From contig NZ_DF968182.1 in NCBI RefSeq assembly GCF_001192835.1, positions 256,349-320,348 of the forward strand: a DNA stretch of 64,000 nucleotides, written 5' to 3'. Shown piece after piece: positions 8,152 through 14,613 of this stretch; position 1 is the stretch's first letter; every line of letters starts with the position of its first letter. Made by a program: the position numbers and the translations under genes. The notes below the pieces were generated by a model, which was given only the letters and a program-made list of their open reading frames with translations, was not told the DNA's origin and searched no databases. The DNA is from Lentimicrobium saccharophilum. Lineage in GTDB: Bacteria; Bacteroidota; Bacteroidia; Bacteroidales; Lentimicrobiaceae.

Positions 8152-8730
8152 TCAGTAGTTTTCCTGTTTCATTTCAAAAAATGCCTGCGGATGTTCGCAT
8201 GCCGGGCAGTTTTTGAGGGCTTTCCTGCCTTTATAGTGATATCCGCAGTGGCGGCACACCCAGATAATCTCTTCCTCTTTTTCAAAAACCTTGTTTTTAT
8301 TAAGGTTTTCGAGCAGTTTCAGGTAGCGTTTCTCATGTTCCACCTCAACGCTTGCCACCAGTTTAAAGGTGTTGGCAATTCTTTTGAAGCCTTCCTCCTC
8401 GGCTATTTTCGCAAATTCAGGATAGAGCAGGGTCCATTCTTCATTTTCGCCTTCGGCAGCAGCCTCGAGGTTTTCGGAAGTTGAGCCAACCGCGCCCGCC
8501 GGGTAGGCGGCTGTGATCTCGAGCATTCCGCCTTCGAGATACTTAAAGAACATGCGTGAATGCGAGTCTTCCTGATTGGCGGTTTCTTCGAAGAAAGCGG
8601 CGATTTGCTCGTAGCCGTCTTCCCGGGCTTTATTGGCAAACAGCCTGTAGCGCCTTGCGGCCTGAGATTCTCCTGCAAATGCCTTCAGCAGGTTTTTTTC
8701 TGTCTGTGTTCCTTTGATTGATTTGTCCAT
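8152..8730 (-). CDS. rbr: Rubrerythrin
   Basis: 192 residues. The N-terminal four-helix ferritin-like domain carries the di-iron ligands in AGESQAARRY, EETANQEDSH and VEVEHEKRY. The C-terminal rubredoxin-like domain has two CxxC pairs (VCRHCGYHY and CPACEHP) for one Fe(Cys)4 site. Rubrerythrin reduces hydrogen peroxide in the cytoplasm of anaerobes and microaerophiles. Length and domain order are standard. It is the third gene of a minus-strand set with csaA and a DUF1801 gene (49 bp gap), and a Fur/PerR-like box lies upstream of the set, which suits an oxidative-stress gene. Expression from its own promoter is possible, although no TAnnTTTG box was found in the 49-bp gap. Confidence 0.95.
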   Translation of the reverse strand: MDKSIKGTQTEKNLLKAFAGESQAARRYRLFANKAREDGYEQIAAFFEETANQEDSHSRMFFKYLEGGMLEITAAYPAGAVGSTSENLEAAAEGENEEWTLLYPEFAKIAEEEGFKRIANTFKLVASVEVEHEKRYLKLLENLNKNKVFEKEEEIIWVCRHCGYHYKGRKALKNCPACEHPQAFFEMKQENY

Positions 8731-8779
8731 GCTATCAATTGTTTAAAATATTCTCTGTGTATTGATTTATCTGATATTC

Positions 8780-9163
8780 TTAAATCCAGCCCCTTTCGAG
8801 ATACAGGTCATATCCACTCCGAAGGGCATCCGATATCTGCTCACTCAGCTGATCATCCATTTTTTTTACGTGGAAGCAGGATTTTCCTTTCAGCAGTTTC
8901 AGCAGTTCAGGTTTAAAAACTGCTTTCAAATCCTCATCCACATACACCGGCATATAGTAAAAGCCCAAATAGTTGCGCTGGATTACGAGTCCGGCAAAAT
9001 AAACGTCGTTTCGTTTCCTGCCTTCAATCACCACCTTCTTTTCTGACCAGAGGTCGTAGCGTTTCTCTTCGTCTACCCTGGCTTTAACGGAGCCGGTTTC
9101 ATATGGCTTCATCAGGGATCTCAGATGATTAAAAATCAACGTCAGGTCGGTTGTTGCTTCCAT
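8780..9163 (-). CDS. DUF1801 family protein
   Basis: 127 residues, no signal peptide. The pattern VYFAGLVIQRNYLGFYYMPVY followed by GKSCFHVKKMDD fits the DUF1801 (YdhG-like) fold, a small alpha/beta domain of unknown cellular function. It contains a single cysteine, in KGKSCFH. It lies 23 bp after csaA and 49 bp before rubrerythrin on the same strand, so it is probably in an operon with them. The assignment is from the central motif; the N-terminal third is less typical. A role in stress response is suggested only by its neighbours. Confidence 0.65.
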   Translation of the reverse strand: MEATTDLTLIFNHLRSLMKPYETGSVKARVDEEKRYDLWSEKKVVIEGRKRNDVYFAGLVIQRNYLGFYYMPVYVDEDLKAVFKPELLKLLKGKSCFHVKKMDDQLSEQISDALRSGYDLYLERGWI

Positions 9164-9186
9164 GAACTTTTCCTGCTTTTTCCCGG

Positions 9187-9516
9187 TTATCCGATTCTTA
9201 ATCCGTTGTCAACCCTGCGTTCGGTCTGCAGCAGCACGACCTCTCCTGTTTTTGTGTAAACCCCAAGCACCAGGCATTCGCTCCGGAAAGGACCAATCTG
9301 TTTGGGTGGGAAGTTTACCACTGCCACTATCTGTTTACCCGGCAGGTCCTCCTGCCTGTAAATGGAAGTGATTTGCGCCGAAGATTTCAGCACGCCAAGC
9401 TTCCCGAAATCAATGGTGAGTTTCCAGGCCGGCTTGCGGGCTTCGGGAAATTCCTCAGCCGTAAGTATCGTCCCGGTTCTGATTTCTACCTTTTCAAAAT
9501 CGTTCCAGCTTATCAT
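9187..9516 (-). CDS. csaA: CsaA-type tRNA-binding protein
   Basis: 109 residues from the ATG at 9516. The whole protein is one EMAP-II/OB-fold tRNA-binding domain (DFEKVEIRTGTIL, then PAWKLTIDFG, SSAQIT and VVNFPPKQIGPF), the same fold as the C-terminus of MetG encoded nearby. CsaA proteins are homodimers that bind tRNA and were described as having secretion-chaperone activity in Bacillus. The last residues VDNGLRIG are the usual CsaA ending. An upstream in-frame GTG/ATG exists but sits among promoter-like bases. It is the first gene of the csaA-DUF1801-rubrerythrin set. Confidence 0.9.
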   Translation of the reverse strand: MISWNDFEKVEIRTGTILTAEEFPEARKPAWKLTIDFGKLGVLKSSAQITSIYRQEDLPGKQIVAVVNFPPKQIGPFRSECLVLGVYTKTGEVVLLQTERRVDNGLRIG

Positions 9517-9529
9517 AGATTTGTTTGAA

Positions 9530-9537
9530 CAAAAATA
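9530..9537 (-). promoter_or_regulatory. -7 promoter element of csaA set
   Basis: Minus-strand TATTTTTG matches TAnnTTTG, 13 bp before the csaA ATG. The -33 element is not clear. The palindrome at 9570-9588 lies just upstream. Confidence 0.4.
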
Positions 9538-9569
9538 GAAAACCATGCTCAATCCCTTGCGCTAAAAGC

Positions 9570-9588
9570 ATTTAGAATGATTCTAAAT
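9570..9588. promoter_or_regulatory. Perfect 9-1-9 Fur/PerR-like box
   Basis: ATTTAGAATGATTCTAAAT is a perfect inverted repeat with a 1-bp centre, matching the TTAGAATNATTCTAA type of Fur/PerR box. It lies in the divergent gap between csaA (-) and the LD-carboxypeptidase gene (+). Regulation of the rubrerythrin-containing set is the likelier role; it could act on both sides. Confidence 0.75.
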
Positions 9589-9618
9589 TTTGAGGATGCG
9601 GCCCTTGGGGATTTCCTT

Positions 9619-9626
9619 TATCTTTG
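9619..9626 (+). promoter_or_regulatory. -7 promoter element of the LD-carboxypeptidase gene
   Basis: TATCTTTG matches TAnnTTTG, 19 bp before the ATG. A TTTG at 9589-9592 is 26 bp upstream, longer than the usual spacing. Confidence 0.45.
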
Positions 9627-9645
9627 ATCTGTTAAACTAAAAAAT

Positions 9646-10668
9646 ATGATCACCCCTGCATTTCTGAAGCCCGGAGATAAGATAGGTATTGTGGCCACGG
9701 CCCGCAAGGTGTTGCCGGCCGAAATTGAGCCTGCTGTCCGTTGGTTTGAATCACAGGGATTTGTGGTGATTACGGGAAGAAACCTGTATGCTTCTGACCG
9801 GCAGTTTGCCGGAGCGGATGAACTGCGCAGGGCCGACTTACAGGAGATGCTTGATAATTCTGACGTCCGGGCTGTGGTTTGTGCGAGGGGAGGTTACGGG
9901 ACTGTAAGGATCATTGATAAGCTTGACTTTTCCGGTTTCCTCAGGGATCCCAAATGGATTGTGGGTTACAGCGACATTACCGTATTGCATTCGCACATTC
10001 AGCGGCACTACGGGATAGAAACCCTGCATGCCACCATGCCGTTGAATATTCCGGCGGATGGACCTGTGGGTGAGCCGGCCGAAGCCATGCTGCGCTGTCT
10101 TTGCGGCGAAAATCCGGCCTACCGGGTGGAACCGGGAGCTTTTTCCGTGCCGGGTCATGCCCGGGGCATTGTGGTCGGCGGCAATCTTTCCATCCTCTAT
10201 AGCCTTTCCGGAACCCCTTCCGATATTGACACCCGGGATAATATACTCTTTATCGAGGATCTGGATGAGTACCTTTATCACATCGACCGGATGATGATGA
10301 ACCTGAAACGAAGCGGCAAACTCGACGGGCTGGCGGGTCTCATTGTTGGTGGTATGACAGAGATGCGCGACAATACCATCCCTTTTGGCAAAAATGCTGA
10401 ACAGATCATTCATGAAACTGTGGCAGAGTATAAATATCCTGTGCTGTTTGGTTTCCCTGCAGGTCATATAAAGGAAAATATGCCGCTCTTACTGGGGCGT
10501 GAAGCATTACTGGATGTGTCGGCGGGTATCGGAAGTCTCTCTTTTCAACCGCCCGATCAGCGATCCGCCTCGGGTAAACTGAAGTCACTGTTTAAACCGG
10601 CAGTTTTCATACTGGGATTTTTTGCGCTGCTCTATTTGCTATATGCCCTGTTATTAGGCAATCTTTGA
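9646..10668 (+). CDS. LD-carboxypeptidase (peptidase S66) with C-terminal membrane anchor
   Basis: 340 residues. LdcA/MccF-family serine peptidase: LKPGDKIGIVATAR at the N-terminus, the nucleophile-elbow GYSDIT with the catalytic Ser, HATMP, the Glu-containing FIEDLDEYLYHIDRMM, and the His-containing GFPAGHIKEN near the end. Such enzymes remove the terminal D-Ala from tetrapeptides during murein recycling. Unusually, about residues 317-340 form a hydrophobic segment (VFILGFFALLYLLYALLLG), so this copy is probably membrane-tethered. No signal peptide is seen, which puts the catalytic domain in the cytoplasm. A TATCTTTG -7 box lies at 9619-9626. Confidence 0.9.
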   Translation: MITPAFLKPGDKIGIVATARKVLPAEIEPAVRWFESQGFVVITGRNLYASDRQFAGADELRRADLQEMLDNSDVRAVVCARGGYGTVRIIDKLDFSGFLRDPKWIVGYSDITVLHSHIQRHYGIETLHATMPLNIPADGPVGEPAEAMLRCLCGENPAYRVEPGAFSVPGHARGIVVGGNLSILYSLSGTPSDIDTRDNILFIEDLDEYLYHIDRMMMNLKRSGKLDGLAGLIVGGMTEMRDNTIPFGKNAEQIIHETVAEYKYPVLFGFPAGHIKENMPLLLGREALLDVSAGIGSLSFQPPDQRSASGKLKSLFKPAVFILGFFALLYLLYALLLGNL

Positions 10669-10848
10669 TAGTTTTTCAGGAAAAGAAAACGTAACTTTAG
10701 CATTGTCTTTCTTGCTATCTTTAAGAGTCCAAGATTGAAATATTAAAGCAGTATCAATTTAATAAACAGGATATTTCCGGAAGCAATCAGCAGCTTGCCG
10801 CAGAGCCTGACTTTATAATGTTTTATTCTTATACATACAGGAAAACAT

Positions 10849-11211
10849 ATGGCAGAGCATAATGACCTTGGCAGGGCAGGGGAGGAGATTGCCGCAAAAC
10901 ACCTGCGGGATCATGGGTATACCATCCGCGATACCAACTGGAGATTCGGGAAAGATGAAATAGACATCATCGCCGAAACAGATAATTGCCTGGTGGTGGT
11001 GGAAGTAAAAACGCGGACATCCAACTATTTCGGTGAGCCTGAAGTGTTTGTTAATTCAGCCAAGCAGCGCTTTCTTGTGCGCGCCACCCAGGCATATATT
11101 GAGAAGAACAATATAGAAAAAGAAGCCCGCTTCGATATCATTTCAGTAATCCTGAACAATACCACGAAGCGGGTTCATCACATCGAAGATGCCTTCTATC
11201 CTGTGCTGTAA
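10849..11211 (+). CDS. YraN family (UPF0102) nuclease-fold protein
   Basis: 120 residues. LGRAGEEIAAKHLRDHGY, then FGKDEIDIIAETDNCLVVVEVKTR, is the YraN/UPF0102 signature. The GE...DEID...VEVKTR pattern is that of the restriction-endonuclease-like fold (Asp and Glu-x-Lys metal-binding residues), suggesting a nuclease related to Holliday-junction resolvases; the cellular role is not established. Full length for the family. The 180-bp gap upstream contains no other recognisable gene. It converges on the Usp gene with only 3 bp between stops and no visible terminator. Confidence 0.9.
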   Translation: MAEHNDLGRAGEEIAAKHLRDHGYTIRDTNWRFGKDEIDIIAETDNCLVVVEVKTRTSNYFGEPEVFVNSAKQRFLVRATQAYIEKNNIEKEARFDIISVILNNTTKRVHHIEDAFYPVL

Positions 11212-11214
11212 TTT

Positions 11215-12342
11215 TTAAGATGATTTGAATACAAAAAGCGGTTTGTTGATCCTGCCCAGAACCATTTTCGTAATACTCGGTGTAAAGAGTTTTGCCAGCA
11301 ATCCGCGGTTATGGTTGGTAAGGGCGATTACATCAATAGACTGGTTGCGCATATAGGTTTCCAGCCCGTTGATGATATCATCGCTGACAACAATCTCGTA
11401 TTTTACCGGATATTTAGGATATTCCTTTTCCATGAAATATTCCAGGCTGTCCATTTTTACTTTTTGCCATGATTTCCGGAGGCCGATGCTGACGTGCACA
11501 CAGAAAAGGGCTGTATCAAAAGGGTGCAGCAGGTTGATCAGCCGGCTCATGTTCAGGTGGTCCGACTCGTCAAAATCAGTAGCATAAAGCACATTTTTCA
11601 GATTCTCGACACTGGTGTAACGGCAGTTTTCGGGAATCGCCAGCACCGGTGCAGCGGTTTTTTCTATCACCTTTGCTGTTACACTGCCCAGAAATCCGCC
11701 GGTTTGATGACCGATACCCCTGGTGCCTATCACGATAAGGCCGGGTTTATAATTGCGGCTTTTTGCAATAATTTCATCTGCAGCAATCCCGTTGGTGAGT
11801 GAGTAGGTTATCCGTGTATCCGACTTCTTCTTCTTCGCTTTTGCTTTCAGTTCTTTCGCCAGGTTTACCAGCTGATGCCGGGCATTTTGTTCGGCTTCGT
11901 GCAGGTAATTGACCAGATTTACCTGGTAGGCATGGCTGGTATCAAAGGGGGCGATATCAATCACCGGATTGTAATAAACATGTAAAAGCTTGATCTCGGC
12001 TTTGAGTTTGGTGGCCAGACCAAGGGCAAAACTGCATGCCTTCAGCGAAGCATCGGAGAAGTCAACGGGAACAAGTATCTTCCGGACACTGCGCAGCGAT
12101 TTAACTGCTGCTTCTTTTTGAATTCCGTGTTCTGCCTTCGATTGTTCAATAAGACGTAATGCTTTCTCAACATCCGATTTTTTTACCCTGATTTCCACGC
12201 CTGATGAAAATGCGCCCTGAAGCAGGTTCTGATGCGACAGGAAACACTCAATTCCTTCTGCAGCAAGCCTGGATTGCAAGAGTAATGCCCTGGAGTTTGA
12301 ATGACGGGCAATGACTACGATTTTTTCTTCCTGCGGTTCCAT
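11215..12342 (-). CDS. DUF2007-Usp-Usp fusion protein
   Basis: 375 residues in three parts. About 7-70 is a DUF2007-type putative signal-transducing domain (IVVIARHSNSRALLLQSRL and GAFSSGVEIRVKKSDVEKAL). About 85-225 is a universal stress protein domain with the ATP-binding G2xG9xGS motif (GTRGIGHQTGGFLGSV). About 235-373 is a second Usp domain that lacks this motif (IALTNHNRGLLAKLFTP). Tandem Usp proteins are common in Bacteroidota; the N-terminal DUF2007 fusion is less so. Function is presumably nucleotide-linked stress signalling in the cytoplasm, unproven. A perfect 10-bp inverted repeat sits in its leader, 26 bp before the ATG. Confidence 0.85.
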   Translation of the reverse strand: MEPQEEKIVVIARHSNSRALLLQSRLAAEGIECFLSHQNLLQGAFSSGVEIRVKKSDVEKALRLIEQSKAEHGIQKEAAVKSLRSVRKILVPVDFSDASLKACSFALGLATKLKAEIKLLHVYYNPVIDIAPFDTSHAYQVNLVNYLHEAEQNARHQLVNLAKELKAKAKKKKSDTRITYSLTNGIAADEIIAKSRNYKPGLIVIGTRGIGHQTGGFLGSVTAKVIEKTAAPVLAIPENCRYTSVENLKNVLYATDFDESDHLNMSRLINLLHPFDTALFCVHVSIGLRKSWQKVKMDSLEYFMEKEYPKYPVKYEIVVSDDIINGLETYMRNQSIDVIALTNHNRGLLAKLFTPSITKMVLGRINKPLFVFKSS

Positions 12343-12367
12343 AATGCCAAATTTTTGTCGGTTTGCG

Positions 12368-12393
12368 GAGAATATTTATGCAGAAATATTCTC
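12368..12393. promoter_or_regulatory. 26-bp perfect inverted repeat in the Usp-gene leader
   Basis: GAGAATATTT and AAATATTCTC pair perfectly over 10 bp with a 6-nt centre (ATGCAG). It ends 26 bp upstream of the DUF2007-Usp start and is followed by no T tract, so an operator or a 5'-leader hairpin is likelier than a terminator. Confidence 0.6.
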
Positions 12394-12550
12394 TGTAAAT
12401 GTCGTTTTACGAATATACGAAAAAAAACGATCAGCTGCGTATTTTCTCATTAAAAGATTTGGAGTTCTTATTCGTTAAAGAGCGACCCACAGGTGTAAAT
12501 TATTTGAAAATCAGTATTTTTATATTTCATGCGCATGTGATAATCTTCGC

Positions 12551-12558
12551 TAACTTTG
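12551..12558 (+). promoter_or_regulatory. -7 promoter element of the pseudouridine synthase gene
   Basis: TAACTTTG matches TAnnTTTG and is 18 bp before the ATG at 12577. TTTC at 12525-12528 could be a weak -33. Confidence 0.5.
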
Positions 12559-12576
12559 CAGGCTAAATTTTAATCA

Positions 12577-14124
12577 ATGAGTGCAATGAAAAGGATTCCC
12601 GGTGATAATGATTCTGGGAAACGCAAAAAACCCGACGGGGCCCGTCCCGGTAAGGGAAGCAGCAGCCGGAAGCCGGCTTTCGGTGGTAAGCGCGGAAATA
12701 AGGATGCTGGGCATTCAGGAGATACGGCAAGCGCAGATGCCAAAACCTTCAGGAGCCGTAAGCCTTACGAGAAAAAACACGAAGAACCGGACGCTCCCCG
12801 GTTTTCAAAAGACAGAAAAGATAACAGGCCTTCCCGCCCCTGGAAACGGGATGAGGAATCCGGAGCGCCCCGTGAAAAGAGATCGTTTGATCGTCCATCC
12901 GGTGAACATCCTGATAAAAGCCGCAGACCTTTTGAAAAAAGGCCGTATAGTGCTAATGCTCCGCGATTTTCAAAAGACAATAATGAAGGAAAACCTTTCC
13001 GTCCCCGAAAGCGCGACGAGGAGTCCGGAGCTCCGCGTGAAAAGAGATATTCTGATCATCCATCCGGTGATGTTCCTGATAAAGACAGGAAGCCTTGCAA
13101 AATAAAGCGTGAAGACACTGACGCACCGCGGCCTTACAAAAAGCGGTTGGAAAAGGGGAGCGGGGAACCATTCAGCCCCCGCGAACGGAATTCTGAAAGC
13201 AGTGAAACATCTGCAGGGGATAGCACCTGGAAAAGAGGCGACCATGAGTATAAGCCGGAAAGAAGGACTGGTAGCAGGGATACCGGAACAAAGCGGCCTT
13301 CGTTCAAAAAACGTGAAAGCGACTATGCTTCACCTAAACCAGGAGGATTCCGCCGGGATAAATTCTCTTCACAGGATAAGCCAGCCAGAGGAAAGCGCGG
13401 TTATGGTGAGGATGGCACCATCAGGCTTAATAAGTATCTTGCCAATGCCGGCATCTGCTCCCGCAGGGAAGCCGATACCCTGATTGAATCCGGCGCTGTT
13501 TCGGTGAATGGCAAGGTGGTAACCCTGCTGGGCACCCGCATTTCGAGAGAAGATCAGGTGCAGTTTGGCGGAGAAACCCTGAGTATGGAAAAGAAGGTCT
13601 ACCTGTTGCTCAATAAGCCCAAAGGTTATATTACTACCGTGGATGATCCGCAGGACAGGAATACCGTGATGATGCTGGTGAAGGACGCCTGCCGCGAAAG
13701 AATTTATCCGGTTGGCCGTCTCGATCGCAATACGACGGGCCTGCTGCTGTTTACCAACGACGGGGATGTTGCCAAGAAGCTTACCCATCCCGGACATAAA
13801 GTCCGTAAAGTTTATCATGTTGAGCTGAATAAGGGCCTGAGCAAAGCGGACATGCTTCAGTTATCCGAAGGCATAGAACTGGAAGACGGGTTGATGGCTG
13901 TGGATGAAATTGCCTATACCGGAAACGCCGATGACAAAAAGAACATCGGCGTAGTGATTCACTCCGGGAAAAACAGGGTGGTCAGGCGTTTGTTCGAAGC
14001 GCTTGATTATGAAGTGGTAAAACTCGACCGGGTGGCATTTGCCAACCTTACCAAAAAAGACCTTCCGCGTGGTCGGTGGCGTTTTCTTGAACAACAGGAG
14101 ATCAATATGCTGATGATGATCTGA
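12577..14124 (+). CDS. rluB: RluB-type 23S rRNA pseudouridine synthase with long basic N-terminal extension
   Basis: 515 residues. The C-terminal half is a standard RsuA/RluB enzyme: an S4 RNA-binding domain (about 282-340, IRLNKYLANAGICSRREAD), then the synthase domain with catalytic Asp383 in GRLDRNTTG and the ending VKLDRVAFANLTKKDLPRGRWR. It isomerises a uridine of 23S rRNA. The first 275 residues are almost entirely Arg, Lys, Glu, Ser, Pro and Gly with no predicted fold. They include a 55-residue repeat, two good copies (from bases 12790 and 12955; shared RDEESGAPREKR) and a degenerate third (13120). Such tails are frequent in Bacteroidota RluB proteins and probably add RNA affinity. Confidence 0.93.
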   Translation: MSAMKRIPGDNDSGKRKKPDGARPGKGSSSRKPAFGGKRGNKDAGHSGDTASADAKTFRSRKPYEKKHEEPDAPRFSKDRKDNRPSRPWKRDEESGAPREKRSFDRPSGEHPDKSRRPFEKRPYSANAPRFSKDNNEGKPFRPRKRDEESGAPREKRYSDHPSGDVPDKDRKPCKIKREDTDAPRPYKKRLEKGSGEPFSPRERNSESSETSAGDSTWKRGDHEYKPERRTGSRDTGTKRPSFKKRESDYASPKPGGFRRDKFSSQDKPARGKRGYGEDGTIRLNKYLANAGICSRREADTLIESGAVSVNGKVVTLLGTRISREDQVQFGGETLSMEKKVYLLLNKPKGYITTVDDPQDRNTVMMLVKDACRERIYPVGRLDRNTTGLLLFTNDGDVAKKLTHPGHKVRKVYHVELNKGLSKADMLQLSEGIELEDGLMAVDEIAYTGNADDKKNIGVVIHSGKNRVVRRLFEALDYEVVKLDRVAFANLTKKDLPRGRWRFLEQQEINMLMMI

Positions 14125-14145
14125 AATTCTTAGTAAGTGAAATTT

Positions 14146-14176
14146 AAAAGCTGCCCCATACGGGCAGTTTTTTTTT
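14146..14176 (+). terminator. Terminator of the pseudouridine synthase gene
   Basis: CTGCCC and GGGCAG pair around CATAC, with flanking A and T tracts that extend the stem, followed by nine T. Confidence 0.9.
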
Positions 14177-14364
14177 GAACTACACTGAATAATTAACCAT
14201 TTCCGGTGATCCTTCTACCTGCAAAATCATGGATTTGGACCGGCCCGATACAGACAGCCGCTGCCAGATGTACGCATAATCCAGATAGGTGATTTCTCCA
14301 TCCTACGTATAAATACCCATGCGCTGCAGGCCGCGTCAGACCTAAAAAGTAGTATTAAACCGTA

Positions 14365-14395
14365 TTGCGCAGTCATGTTCCACGGAATAATTTTG
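14365..14395 (+). promoter_or_regulatory. Candidate promoter of the giant repeat gene
   Basis: TTG (14365-14367) and TAATTTTG (14388-14395) are 20 bp apart, a good Bacteroidota promoter. The ATG at 14614 is about 210 nt downstream, which would give a long untranslated leader containing the hairpin CTGCC-ACCCG-GGCAG at 14559-14573. Confidence 0.55.
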
Positions 14396-14613
14396 TACCG
14401 TTAAGTTCTGTGTATCTGAATGCAAAAGTTAATTGTTTCGGAGATCAATCAAGGTGTTCTTTTAAAGCACTGATAATCAAAGGACAATCGAATGAAAAGC
14501 TGCAAGCACGCATCTGGGGGGATGGGTCGGGAGCAGAAGGATACAGGAAACATCGAACCTGCCACCCGGGCAGTATAAATGGGGAAAACAAAGAAATATC
14601 AAAATACCTAGTT

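Noticed and set aside
14402-14613. A known riboswitch in the leader of the giant gene
   Set aside because: Checked by eye against cobalamin, TPP, c-di-GMP and SAM conserved cores; none matched.
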